Assembly (NCBI GenBank): GCA_018814305.1
Contig: JAHJAA010000034.1
Coordinates: 1-54,566, forward strand
Reading direction: 5' to 3'
Source of the DNA: Pseudomonadota bacterium
Lineage (GTDB): Bacteria > Desulfobacterota > Desulfobulbia > Desulfobulbales > JAGXFP01
DNA length: 54,566 nt
Positions 26,300-34,694 of the stretch are shown one piece after another (positions within the stretch are counted from its first letter, which is position 1; each line of letters begins with the position of its first letter). The position numbers were made by a program, and so were the translations under genes. Below the pieces are notes generated by a model. That model had not been told where the DNA came from, ran no database searches, and saw nothing but the letters and a program-made list of their open reading frames with translations.

Positions 26300-27349
26300 A
26301 TGCCGAGTATCACCGATTTCACCTGCCCCCTGCCCCGCCTGGATTATGATACGATCCAACTGGCCCACGGCAGCGGTGGGCGCCTCTCCGCAGAGTTGAT
26401 CGACAAACTCTTTCTGCCCCGTTTTGCCAATCCGATCTTAAACCGACTGGAAGACCAGGCAACCCTGCAAATGCCCCCGGGTCGATTGGCCATGACCACC
26501 GATTCCTTTGTGGTTTCCCCCATCTTTTTTCCCGGGGGCGATATCGGCGATCTGGCCATCAACGGAACAGTCAACGATCTGGCCATGGGTGGCGCCACCC
26601 CGCTGTATTTAAGTGTGGCCTTTATTCTGGAAGAGGGTTTGCCAATAGCCGACCTGCACCGAATTCTGCTTTCCATGGAAAAGAGTGCCGCCACCGCCGG
26701 AATCCAGGTGGTCACCGGAGATACCAAGGTGGTTAACAAAGGGGCCTGCGATCAGATCTTCATCAACACCACCGGGATCGGAGTGATCGAATCGGGGATC
26801 GCTCTTTCTGCCGCCAATATCCGACCAGGCGACAAAATCATCGTCTCCGGCACCATCGCCGATCACGGCATGGCCATCCTGACCTGCCGGGAGAATCTCT
26901 CCTTTCACAGCAGGATCAACTCTGATAGTGCTGCCCTCAACAGCCTGGTCAAAGAAATGCTGGAGGTGAGCAAAGAGATCCATGCCCTGCGTGACCCTAC
27001 CCGGGGTGGGCTCGCCACCACCCTCAATGAGTTTGCCGCCTCATCCGGGGTCGGTATCTTGCTGGAGGAAAAGGCAATCCCGGTCCGTGCCGAGGTCCGC
27101 GGGGCCTGTGAGGTCATGGGGATCGATCCACTCTATGTGGCCAACGAAGGCAAGTTGGTGGCCGCAGTCCCACCAGACCAGGCGGAACGGGTCTTGAACG
27201 CCATGCGTTGTCATCCCCTGGGGAGTGAAGCGCAAATCATCGGAACGGCGGTCGCCGAACACCCACGCCTGGTGACCATCAAAACGGCCCTTGGCGCCGA
27301 ACGAATCGTCGCCATGCCTGTAGGAGAACAACTTCCCAGGATATGCTGA
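26300..27349 (+). CDS. hypE: thiocyanate-forming dehydratase HypE
   Basis: A 349-residue PurM-like ATPase that dehydrates the carbamoyl group on its C-terminal Cys to cyanide. It contains LAHGSGGRLSAELI near the start, DLAMGGATPLYLSVAF, TGDTKVVNKG, RDPTRGGLATTLNEFA, and ends in PRIC, giving the required C-terminal Cys. Last gene of the hyp operon, 66 bases after hypD. Confidence 0.95.
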   Translation: MPSITDFTCPLPRLDYDTIQLAHGSGGRLSAELIDKLFLPRFANPILNRLEDQATLQMPPGRLAMTTDSFVVSPIFFPGGDIGDLAINGTVNDLAMGGATPLYLSVAFILEEGLPIADLHRILLSMEKSAATAGIQVVTGDTKVVNKGACDQIFINTTGIGVIESGIALSAANIRPGDKIIVSGTIADHGMAILTCRENLSFHSRINSDSAALNSLVKEMLEVSKEIHALRDPTRGGLATTLNEFAASSGVGILLEEKAIPVRAEVRGACEVMGIDPLYVANEGKLVAAVPPDQAERVLNAMRCHPLGSEAQIIGTAVAEHPRLVTIKTALGAERIVAMPVGEQLPRIC

Positions 27350-27400
27350 AATGAGCTGACAAGAAGATAAGCGATAGGGATAAAAATTCGCGCTTACGTC

Positions 27401-27457
27401 CACTCCGGATTTTGGAGCGACCATCCCTCCCCACCCAAACACACTCAATTCCTGGCT
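27401..27457. repeat. imperfect direct repeat, left copy flanking the envelope cassette
   Basis: The stretch from CACTCCGGATTTTGG through CTCAATTCCTGGCT aligns with 31533-31587 in the same orientation at about four of five positions over 57 bases, with small gaps. It lies in the 127-base convergent gap between hypE and the LecA-like lipoprotein. Seen directly; its genome-wide copy number is unknown. Confidence 0.65.
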
Positions 27458-27476
27458 TACACCTTCATGCCCGAGG

Positions 27477-28082
27477 CTACTCTCCGATCAGGATTACCTT
27501 CACCTGGTATTCTCCTGCATTATTGCAATAACGATCAAGCCAAGGATAATCATTGGCAAGCACGAACAGCTCACCACCTTCTGCCGGCGAAAACTCAACC
27601 TGATTCCTCACCAAAGGATCAAGCCGGAAAAACCGCTCACTTTCTCCTATGGTGGCAACCAGCTCCAGCCAGTTGCCATCACAGGTAGCGACCGGCCGAA
27701 AGTTTTCTGCGACTTTCATAATAAACCTCTCCAAGAAGCCCAGCTTCAATTCCTCAACCCGGAAGCCATCAGCACCGATCGGTAGACAACAATCTTTCCC
27801 CTCAGAGCGGTAATCCGGCCTCCGGCACTTGATTGTTCCATCAAATACATTCAGGGAAATCTGTTGCACCTCAAAACGGTATTTCTTATCTGCTTCGAGG
27901 TTGATGCCGCTGGGGTTGCATTTCTTCCGAAGATCGACGTCAAACACCCAACTCGGGACTGATAAATCGAGAGGCCTTTCCGCCACGCGGGAATGACAGG
28001 CTTGATCAATGAACCTGGCAGCACAGCCCGACACAAGAAACCCCAAAAGGATCATAACAAAAGTCGCCGTGGTCCGTTTCAT
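27477..28082 (-). CDS. lipoprotein with LecA-like (PA-IL) lectin domain
   Basis: A 201-residue lipoprotein with lipobox LVSGC near residue 16-20. The mature part runs SWVFDVD...YRFEVQQISLNVFDGTIKC early and GELFVLANDYPWLDRYCNNAGEYQVKVI at the end. The latter resembles the YNDVPGTYGNNSGSFSVNI region of Pseudomonas PA-IL, where Asp and Asn bind calcium and galactose. Three extra Cys in the middle suggest disulfides. It is 10 bases downstream of the patatin gene, probably same transcript. The lectin call rests on pattern memory and is moderate. Confidence 0.55.
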   Translation of the reverse strand: MKRTTATFVMILLGFLVSGCAARFIDQACHSRVAERPLDLSVPSWVFDVDLRKKCNPSGINLEADKKYRFEVQQISLNVFDGTIKCRRPDYRSEGKDCCLPIGADGFRVEELKLGFLERFIMKVAENFRPVATCDGNWLELVATIGESERFFRLDPLVRNQVEFSPAEGGELFVLANDYPWLDRYCNNAGEYQVKVILIGE

Positions 28083-28092
28083 GGTGATCCCC

Positions 28093-30048
28093 TCACTGCA
28101 CCTGGGCCTTCAGTTTCCCTGCCTCGATATGGGAAGCAATGGTGTAGCCCAGATCCCGGTAGGCCCGGTACTGCCGGTCGTCATAAAAGATGTCGGTGGT
28201 CGATTCCAGGGGAAAGCGGTCATGTTCCCGGGCGTAAGAGACCACTGAATAGGGATAGCGGTCCCGGCAGGGATCATCGCCGGTCTTGAGATCGTCCCTT
28301 TTAATGGAAAGTTTCACATACACGAGATCGATCTTCTGCTCTCTGCCGCCCTCCCCAATCAGCCCAGAAATTGTGCCCCTGACTATCCCCCCTGAAGGCG
28401 GAAGATAATAAACATCCAAAGCTGGAGTATTGGGAGACTCCCAGTCAAGGTCGAGGCCCATCTCGTCCTGCAGGTTCCGCTTCAAACGCATCAGGGAGGA
28501 ATAGACAGATTGCCCATCCTCTTCCGCGTCCACCGCGACAACCTTCTTCACCCCCCGCCGCACCAGGGAATAGATGCCCAGGTTATCGATATGACCGCCA
28601 TCGCTCAGATGCAGGTCACTCAAGGTTTGATCGTCGAACAGCCGATAGAGCGGAAAAATACAGACCATTTTTCTCAGGAGTCCAAGCTCGGGATTTGCCG
28701 ACGGGCTATGGTTCGGAATATTGTAACCAAGATCCAAATTCAAAACATTCAGCAATTCGGAAACAGCAACAATCTCCCCTTCGCTCCGGCCGGCGGCATC
28801 GATCGATTCCGACTGCCCGTCAATCGCTGCGCCTGAGATGGAAACCGCCCGCCCCAGACTGATGTCGGGACACTCCTCAGCGGGCACATAGCCGCTGAGC
28901 CCAGAGCCGCAACTCCAGGGGGTGAATTCGTAAACCGCCTCGGTCAATTTCTTCTTGCTGGAACGAAGCGAACGGTTGGCATAATCCACGGTGGCATTGA
29001 TGATAAAGTAGGGCAGACGCCCATCAACCTGAGCACCATCGTGCTTCCCATGGGCTTCCAGGTAGTCGGCCAGATCCCGGAAGCTAAGGTCCCTGGCATT
29101 AACCCTTGGGGAGAGATTTTCCTCCTCATCGTTGACAAAGGATCTCAGGTTATACGAAAGCGGGACATAGCCGTAGGTTCGCTCGAGACCATTCTGGTAA
29201 AAATGGCGATAGGGGTTAAGGTTCGCCTTGAAATCAAACAATCCGTTAAAAATCCAGTGAAGTGGGAGCGAGCCGAGATAAACGACGAAATTCCCCGTCT
29301 GCTGGCCGTAGTTGCGAACCGTTCGCCAAATCCCCGGTTTTTTTTCGAAACTCATGATATCCGAACTCTGTTGAAGGACATACTGGAATTTATATGCGTC
29401 TGGGGCAGCCAGATCGTTCAGAGGAAGCTTGCTCCCAACTGAATCCTTTTCACCGCAATACTCTTTGTCGGCAAAAAAACTCGCCGCACCTCTTTTGGCG
29501 AAATCATCCCGGGCGTTTTTGTACTCCTTACACGGAGAGTCACTAGCATCAGTACAGGAGAAAATTGAACTGACTTGACTAGCGGGAAGGTTCGGAAGGC
29601 CCTCCCGATTTAAGTAATAGTTCTGCATAAAATACCAGTACGAGGCATAGGAGCCGCCGGAAACCGAGGAGATCACCTCGACCTCATCCAGGATCCCCTT
29701 TTCCTGCAGGGCCTTCATCACCCCGATATTAAAGGAGGCCGACCTCGTACCTCCGCCGGAGAGAGCCAGACCCAGTTCCGGAGCTCGACCACCGAGGTAC
29801 TCCCATTCCTCGGCAAAATTTTTCTTCAAGATACGCTCGTTGGCTGCACCGACCTCCTTTCTTGTCTCCAGATCACAAGAAGTGAGACAACCTGCCCCGC
29901 TGATCTCCTCATAACATCTCAATCCATTGGTCCCGCATTCCGGCGCCTGACAGACATTGACCAACCTCTTCTGGTGGCCAGCGCAGCCGCCGAGGAGCAG
30001 CAAGAGCAAGCCCGCTGTCGTGAATTTCTCCCTCATCTTTCCATTCAT
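28093..30048 (-). CDS. patatin-like phospholipase, lipoprotein
   Basis: A 651-residue lipoprotein, probably a lipid acyl hydrolase at the envelope. The start at 30048 is chosen because GGGAGAAAGGT directly precedes it; an in-frame start at 30075 lacks this. Lipobox LLLGGC near residue 20. Patatin motifs: LALSGGGTRSASFNIGVMKAL (oxyanion hole), nucleophile Ser in ISSVSGGSYASY, and catalytic Asp in LSDGGHIDNLGIYSLVRRG. The nucleophile region resembles eukaryotic cPLA2-type VSGGS more than the usual GTSAG. The stretch between nucleophile and Asp is long (about 350 residues). It lies between the LecA-like lipoprotein and the IPT/TIG protein on the same strand. Confidence 0.88.
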   Translation of the reverse strand: MNGKMREKFTTAGLLLLLLGGCAGHQKRLVNVCQAPECGTNGLRCYEEISGAGCLTSCDLETRKEVGAANERILKKNFAEEWEYLGGRAPELGLALSGGGTRSASFNIGVMKALQEKGILDEVEVISSVSGGSYASYWYFMQNYYLNREGLPNLPASQVSSIFSCTDASDSPCKEYKNARDDFAKRGAASFFADKEYCGEKDSVGSKLPLNDLAAPDAYKFQYVLQQSSDIMSFEKKPGIWRTVRNYGQQTGNFVVYLGSLPLHWIFNGLFDFKANLNPYRHFYQNGLERTYGYVPLSYNLRSFVNDEEENLSPRVNARDLSFRDLADYLEAHGKHDGAQVDGRLPYFIINATVDYANRSLRSSKKKLTEAVYEFTPWSCGSGLSGYVPAEECPDISLGRAVSISGAAIDGQSESIDAAGRSEGEIVAVSELLNVLNLDLGYNIPNHSPSANPELGLLRKMVCIFPLYRLFDDQTLSDLHLSDGGHIDNLGIYSLVRRGVKKVVAVDAEEDGQSVYSSLMRLKRNLQDEMGLDLDWESPNTPALDVYYLPPSGGIVRGTISGLIGEGGREQKIDLVYVKLSIKRDDLKTGDDPCRDRYPYSVVSYAREHDRFPLESTTDIFYDDRQYRAYRDLGYTIASHIEAGKLKAQVQ

Positions 30049-30102
30049 ACCTTTCTCCCTCATCGGCCACACCACCTAATCGGCAACAGGCAAGCCAAAA
30101 AA

Positions 30103-31089
30103 TTAGTTCATCAAGCCCATGGCCTTAAAAAAGTTCTGATCCACCGTAATTCCCCAATACCAGGTTTTTTCCGCGGCATTGTCATTGTTCACTGGAATCG
30201 CCTGCCCGAAATTCAGGAAAGCGGAGCGGTTCATCTCGTAGGAGAACCCGACCAGCAGATAATTGTCGCTGGTCTCAGTCCCGCCCGCATTGTTCGACAT
30301 CACTGTGTAGCCGACATTAACGTCAAGCGATTCCTTGAGCCCCGTCCACCATGATTTGGAAAAAATCCTGGTGGTCAAAAGCGGCTCACGCGGCTGATAA
30401 TAACTCCTCGGCACCAGCAGAATCCGAAGGATCGGCGCGGTGGCCACTTCATCAAACTCCCTGAAATAGACGGCGCTGAGCCCCAGGGTAACGTACTGCT
30501 TCTGCCCTTCAAGCCTGGCGACAAAGTCGTCGGTAAAATTCGCGGCCTTAAGCACATTCAGATCATTGCCCAGGATCCTGACACCATTGAAATATTGGGG
30601 CCTGCCTGCCGCTATCTGGCTGCATACCGGCTTTTTGCCGGACCTCTCACCCTCAAGATCTTTCTCGGCCAGCAGGCTGACATGCGCCAGGATATTGGTT
30701 TCCGGCATCCCCGCCTTTTTCCAGATCACTGCCTCCCGAATGGAGAGATTCCCACATATTAAGATTTCATACTTATCATTCGATATGGCGCCAGCATTAT
30801 CCTCCACAGAAACCTTGACCACGGCTCCAATTGCTATCACGGGGGCGACAAAAGATATCTGGGCGTTAGAAGCAGTCGCCTGTTCCGGCTCAAGGAGTAT
30901 AGCTTGGCCGTCGATTTCGAGGCGAATCTTGTCTGTTGCTGCAATAAATGTCCCGGTCAAGGTAACCCTCTCTCCGACCACAACAGTCGGAGGTTGAACT
31001 GAATTGAGTATGGGATTGGCAAAAACTGGCCCCGACCAAAAGATCATTGCCATAAACAAGCCCGCAATGACAATGGATAAATATTTCAT
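30103..31089 (-). CDS. secreted IPT/TIG-domain protein, possible outer-membrane protein
   Basis: A 328-residue exported protein with a signal peptide ending PVFANP (about residue 25). Residues 25-110 have the PILNSVQPPTVVVGERVTLTG pattern of an IPT/TIG immunoglobulin-like fold. The rest (from about residue 160) is rich in alternating aromatic and polar strands, such as QKQYVTLGLSAVYF, SLDVNVGYTVMS and NYLLVGFSYEMNRSAFLNFG, suggestive of an outer-membrane beta-barrel. First gene of the three-gene cassette with the patatin and LecA-like lipoproteins. Function not assigned. Confidence 0.6.
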   Translation of the reverse strand: MKYLSIVIAGLFMAMIFWSGPVFANPILNSVQPPTVVVGERVTLTGTFIAATDKIRLEIDGQAILLEPEQATASNAQISFVAPVIAIGAVVKVSVEDNAGAISNDKYEILICGNLSIREAVIWKKAGMPETNILAHVSLLAEKDLEGERSGKKPVCSQIAAGRPQYFNGVRILGNDLNVLKAANFTDDFVARLEGQKQYVTLGLSAVYFREFDEVATAPILRILLVPRSYYQPREPLLTTRIFSKSWWTGLKESLDVNVGYTVMSNNAGGTETSDNYLLVGFSYEMNRSAFLNFGQAIPVNNDNAAEKTWYWGITVDQNFFKAMGLMN

Positions 31090-31532
31090 GCTATTCTCCT
31101 TCCTGTTTCAATGTTATCATCATAAAGACTTGGGGAAGATGACCCGGCAGAGCTCTATATCAATAATGGTGCTAGGCATGGGGAAGATCCACTAACACAT
31201 CACCCCGACTGAGAACTCATAACAAAAGGGCAGAGGACAAACAGAAAACTGGCGCCACTTCTGCAGGACACCTTTACTCTATATACCTGACATTAAAATT
31301 GCTTTCAAGTCAATCTTAACGATAGGCATCAGAAAGGACGAAACAGAAAAAAGGTGTGGGGTTGAACACTAAGGCAGACCGAGATCGTCCAGGGATAAAA
31401 CAAGTCCTTGAAGCATAGATGCCAGGGGGAAAGAGGCTGAGCGGTAATCTGGCAAACTTAGGAGGTGATCAGTGGTGCAGTTAAGAGGTGATGGTGAAAA
31501 GTAACAAGTTAAGAAAAATCGCTTTTAGCATT

Positions 31533-31587
31533 CACTCCAGAATTTTGGGAGGCCATCCTGCTCCCCCATACAAGCTCAATTCCTGAC
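31533..31587. repeat. imperfect direct repeat, right copy flanking the envelope cassette
   Basis: CACTCCAGAATTTTGGG through CTCAATTCCTGACT aligns with the left copy at 27401-27457, same orientation. Together they bracket the lipoprotein-patatin-TIG genes. No inverted ends or transposase gene accompany them. Confidence 0.65.
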
Positions 31588-31689
31588 TGATACATTTACA
31601 GCAATAGACAACGGTGTGAACGTACAAAGAAAGACAGAGGGCCCGAAATCCCGCGACCAATAGAAAACAAGGGCGGATAGGAGAAAAAG

Positions 31690-31762
31690 AAAAACCGGCC
31701 ATAGGGGGGATGGCCGGTTTCAAGGGGGAAAGAGAAATTTTTTCATTTCGCTTTATGTGCCT
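31690..31762 (-). ncRNA. possible short sigma54-dependent transcript
   Basis: The perfect sigma54 promoter at 31772-31787 would start RNA near 31762 on the - strand, and the terminator hairpin 31720-31692 would end it after about 70 bases. The interval has an AGGAGG (about 31760-31755) and an 8-codon frame MKKFLFPP with a stop just before the hairpin, but the 13-base spacing is long for translation. Whether this is a small RNA, a leader peptide attenuator or a decayed gene head is open. Confidence 0.35.
31692..31720 (-). terminator. strong intrinsic terminator on the - strand
   Basis: A perfect 11-bp stem, AAACCGGCCAT with ATGGCCGGTTT, encloses a 7-base loop. On the - strand it is followed by TTTTTCTTTTTC. 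It could end the putative short RNA and also transcripts coming from the DUF2892 gene. Confidence 0.85.
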
Positions 31763-31771
31763 CCTAAGTAA

Positions 31772-31787
31772 AGCAACACCTGTGCCA
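31772..31787 (-). promoter_or_regulatory. perfect sigma54 (-24/-12) promoter
   Basis: On the - strand the sequence reads TGGCACAGGTGTTGCT, an exact match to TGGCAC-N5-TTGC with correct spacing. It points away from the DUF2892 gene toward the terminator at 31720-31692, only about 50 bases on. Confidence 0.7.
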
Positions 31788-31992
31788 ACAGAACAAAAAA
31801 TATGCGAAAACACCAAAAATCAACGCATTAAAGAACAGGTTAGCATCTTGGTGTCCCCCCATAACTCTTCAAAATTTTGTACTTTCTAAAAATACCCCCA
31901 GAAAAGTATTAAAAATAGTACCCAGTTCATTGGTCGTCCTCTGGGTATTCCACCTTTAAATATGCCCTGAAGAAAATCCCCGATTCTGATCA

Positions 31993-32202
31993 TCAATCCT
32001 TGCAGGAGCAGCACCCCGTCTTCCCACAGGTGTTGATACCCAAGAGCGCGTACGGCGGACACCACCCGATCAGGCCGGTTAGAATTGGCACGATCCCCAG
32101 ATATCCCCACGGACTGACCGGACCGACAAAGGCCAGGGAGAGAACACCCAAGCCCACTAAAATTCGGACGATTCGCTCGATACTGCCGATGTTCTTTTTC
32201 AT
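31993..32202 (-). CDS. DUF2892 family small membrane protein
   Basis: A 69-residue inner-membrane protein. MKKNIGSIERIVRILVGL at the start, two helices, then LIGWCPPYALLGINTC match the DUF2892 (YgaP C-terminal-like) pattern. It ends in a Cys-rich tail TCGKTGCCSCKD, four Cys in twelve residues, which could bind metal or a sulfur group. DUF2892 domains often accompany rhodanese or thioredoxin-like sulfur carriers, though none is next to it here. Confidence 0.85.
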   Translation of the reverse strand: MKKNIGSIERIVRILVGLGVLSLAFVGPVSPWGYLGIVPILTGLIGWCPPYALLGINTCGKTGCCSCKD

Positions 32203-32293
32203 ACTTGATTCCTCAGTAAATTATTTAGCTTCTTTCAGTCAATTCATGCTCTCCGCCTTTAACAATAAGCAGTTTTGCCGGAACAACCAGGAA

Positions 32294-33520
32294 TCAATCC
32301 GACCGTAAGACCTTTGGAGCCGAAGACCCCCGCCCCATCATCATTACACATCCATAACCAATCATCAAACCCACCGGGATAATGGTACGATCGACACTGG
32401 TTTTTAAATGCCAGGCTAAATCATGGGGAGTCACCAGGTACACCGCAAAAACCATCAATGAATAGATCAGCGCCGTCATCAGCAAAAAACCGGATAAAGG
32501 GTTATTCTTCCCCTGCCGGGCCAGATAGAGATAAAGGATGAGGGGAACAGCAAACTCCAGTTGAAAAAAGACGCATCGGGCTATTTCCAAAACATCGTGC
32601 CATGACCTTGTGCTGAGAATAAATCCCAACGGGAGGGTGTCCTGGGAAAGATCGCTATGGATCCCGTACTTTGCACAGACCAGTTCCCACCCCACAAGCG
32701 GCAGCAGAGCGGCAGCTCCGGCGAGACATACCGACCTCCCAATAGAGACTCGAGACATAATATAAGCTGGCAAAAAGGCAATATTCACCGCCAGAATGAT
32801 AAAGATACCCTCGTTTTTAACAAGACAAAGGATAGCGGCGACCATCGCCATGGCGGCTACCAGAAGAACATGTTCCGATTGGTCGATTTTTTCCCGAGAG
32901 CCCCCCTTGGTCAGAAGATAAAAGGACGCGACCAAAGCAGTCCCATAGACTGCCAGCAAAGGGTCCATCCATCCACTGAACAGGAAGTTCCGCCCGAGAA
33001 ACAGCAGCATCAGAATCAACCCTAAAATTTGCCTTTGTCCGCTGAGAAACGCGGTCAACAGACACAACGCCGGCAACATCACAAAAACGCCGGCCACCTT
33101 AGGCACCACCTCATTCCAATACCCCAGACAAAGGGCAAAACTCGCCGACAAGGCCGGGACAAAGGTCGGATAATCATTATGACTCCAGGGCGCATACCCA
33201 TCCAATTGCGCATACAGGGAGCCATCGAAAAACATCCGCTTCCCATGGAACAACCAGATGGACCTGGCATCCCAGCCATCCGTGGGACTCCCCAGGGCCA
33301 GGACCACACCTCCAATAAAAAACAATTTCAAGGGGAGATATTGGCCTGGCCGGCCCAGTAAAAAGATCCCGACCAATCCCAAAAGAACGGTAACCAAACC
33401 AATTTTGGTGATTGCCGGCGCCCCGAAAGCCCAGAAGAGATAGTTTCCCAGCAAGACGAAGCCCAGCACAATCGACCATCGAAGAAGATAACGATCAGGC
33501 AACGGTCTCTGCTCGGTCAT
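32294..33520 (-). CDS. polytopic membrane protein, glycosyltransferase (GT-C) like
   Basis: A 408-residue protein with about ten predicted helices. The start at 33520 overlaps the upstream gene's stop (ATGA) and is preferred over 33541. The loop after the third helix, SPTDGWDARSIWLFHGKRMFFDG, has the acidic D-x-W-D-x-x-x-x-W pattern of lipid-linked-sugar GT-C glycosyltransferases (dolichyl-phosphate-mannose mannosyltransferase type), with HNDYPTFVPAL after it. It probably transfers a sugar at the periplasmic face to a glycan or protein. The acceptor is unknown. Confidence 0.7.
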   Translation of the reverse strand: MTEQRPLPDRYLLRWSIVLGFVLLGNYLFWAFGAPAITKIGLVTVLLGLVGIFLLGRPGQYLPLKLFFIGGVVLALGSPTDGWDARSIWLFHGKRMFFDGSLYAQLDGYAPWSHNDYPTFVPALSASFALCLGYWNEVVPKVAGVFVMLPALCLLTAFLSGQRQILGLILMLLFLGRNFLFSGWMDPLLAVYGTALVASFYLLTKGGSREKIDQSEHVLLVAAMAMVAAILCLVKNEGIFIILAVNIAFLPAYIMSRVSIGRSVCLAGAAALLPLVGWELVCAKYGIHSDLSQDTLPLGFILSTRSWHDVLEIARCVFFQLEFAVPLILYLYLARQGKNNPLSGFLLMTALIYSLMVFAVYLVTPHDLAWHLKTSVDRTIIPVGLMIGYGCVMMMGRGSSAPKVLRSD

Positions 33521-33906
33521 GATGAGCCCTGCCCCTTGCACGTATACAAAACGACCCCGGCTCCTTCCTCGACCATATCACAGGCCAGATACCCGGCTTC
33601 ACCCGGTTTTGCGACAACAAACTCGGCACCACTGCGCACCCTCACCGGATAGACAAATTCAACCGTCCGCTGCAAAACAACAGGGTCGTTAGTGAACCCA
33701 GGACTCAACGTAAAATCTTTGAGAGAATATTTGCCAACCAACCGGGTGATCTCCCGGGCAAGGGGCGGCAGGGATTCCCTAATGGCGGTATCCGGCAAAA
33801 AAGCCGCAAAAAGAATACCCGGCGAAAAACCTTTGTCGCGGCCGATGGCCACCAAGGTCAACAGACAGAGGGTGATAAGTAGAATATTTGTTTTTCGGTT
33901 TTTCAT
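33517..33906 (-). CDS. hypothetical membrane-anchored protein
   Basis: A 129-residue protein with one N-terminal helix (TNILLITLCLLTLVAIG) and a periplasmic remainder ending KGQGSS. The C-terminal half (FVYPVRVRSGAEFVVAKPGEAGYLACDMVEEGAGVVLYTCKG) has two Cys that could pair. It overlaps the glycosyltransferase-like gene and is probably its partner. I do not recognise the family. Confidence 0.6.
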   Translation of the reverse strand: MKNRKTNILLITLCLLTLVAIGRDKGFSPGILFAAFLPDTAIRESLPPLAREITRLVGKYSLKDFTLSPGFTNDPVVLQRTVEFVYPVRVRSGAEFVVAKPGEAGYLACDMVEEGAGVVLYTCKGQGSS

Positions 33907-33961
33907 TCCACGGCCAAGCTGTTTCTGTATGGAAACAAGCTAAAGATTCAACGCGCTCTAC

Positions 33962-34678
33962 TCACCAGTTACCACCGAGAATAAAATGATAATGCAACCC
34001 ACCGATCTGGGCCGGTGGGCCCAGTGACATATCAGTCTCAACTCGAGAATATCTGGATTCAAAGGCAAAATTCAGATATTCGTTAAATATCAGATTCATC
34101 CCCCCCGCAACCCAAAAGCCAGCCCCCCGGCCGATATTCGAACGCCCGGCCTCTTCCGTATTCAGCTCCCCCTTGACCCAGGCCAGATCCAATCCTCCGC
34201 CGACAAAAGGGCGAACCGTGTCAAAAGACAACCAGGTCTTGCGAACCCCGAGAGCAAGCTCACAGGTCTCAACCCGAAGATCCATCAGGACATGGGCGGG
34301 GATCTCAAAATCACCGAATCCGGTCTTGGCCCGGTAGGCATCATTTCCAGTATAAAGATACATCTGACTGCGTGAATAAAGCAGATCAACGGCCAGGCTC
34401 ACCGGCCAGGTTTTTTTACGGAGATCGGTCATGAGCGCCAGTTCTCCATTGGTATGGATCGGCGTCCATTGGGATTTGTCCAGAACCTTGAAACCCAGAC
34501 CGGCATTGACCGATCCTTCCCAATCCCCCAACATTCCATCAGGCTCATCATCTATCAACCTAAGCTGGTCGCCCTCTTTGACGGTAGACAAATCCAACAG
34601 ATTCGGGGCAGAGGCCAAGGAACCTTGAGACAGGATGAGCTCCCCGATGAGCAGCAAGAGAAGAACTTTACCGGCCAT
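33962..34678 (-). CDS. outer-membrane beta-barrel protein
   Basis: A 238-residue exported protein from the ATG at 34678, which yields a clean signal peptide (MAGKVLLLLLIGELILSQGSLASA); an earlier in-frame ATG at 34705 lies inside the upstream gene. Alternating strands (GSVNAGLGFKVLDKS, TWPVSLAVDLLYSRSQ, VRPFVGGGLDLAWVKG, NFAFESRYSR) and the ending LHYHFILGGNW are typical of small eight-stranded barrels. No function assigned. Immediately after the PagL-like gene. Confidence 0.7.
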   Translation of the reverse strand: MAGKVLLLLLIGELILSQGSLASAPNLLDLSTVKEGDQLRLIDDEPDGMLGDWEGSVNAGLGFKVLDKSQWTPIHTNGELALMTDLRKKTWPVSLAVDLLYSRSQMYLYTGNDAYRAKTGFGDFEIPAHVLMDLRVETCELALGVRKTWLSFDTVRPFVGGGLDLAWVKGELNTEEAGRSNIGRGAGFWVAGGMNLIFNEYLNFAFESRYSRVETDMSLGPPAQIGGLHYHFILGGNW

Positions 34679-34694
34679 TCCGGGAATAACCCCA

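Larger units (their letters stand above)
31090..31992. other. long non-coding stretch with repeat, terminator and sigma54 promoter
   Basis: About 900 bases without a credible protein gene. It holds the second repeat copy (31533-31587), a strong hairpin terminator (31692-31720) and a perfect sigma54 promoter (31772-31787), the last two directed to the - strand. The remainder, 31090-31530 and 31790-31990, shows nothing I can support beyond A/T-rich patches. Confidence 0.55.

Noticed and set aside
31532-31816. 94-residue - strand frame across repeat and terminator
   Set aside because: It reads through a strong terminator and the repeat, has no ribosome site and no protein-like pattern.
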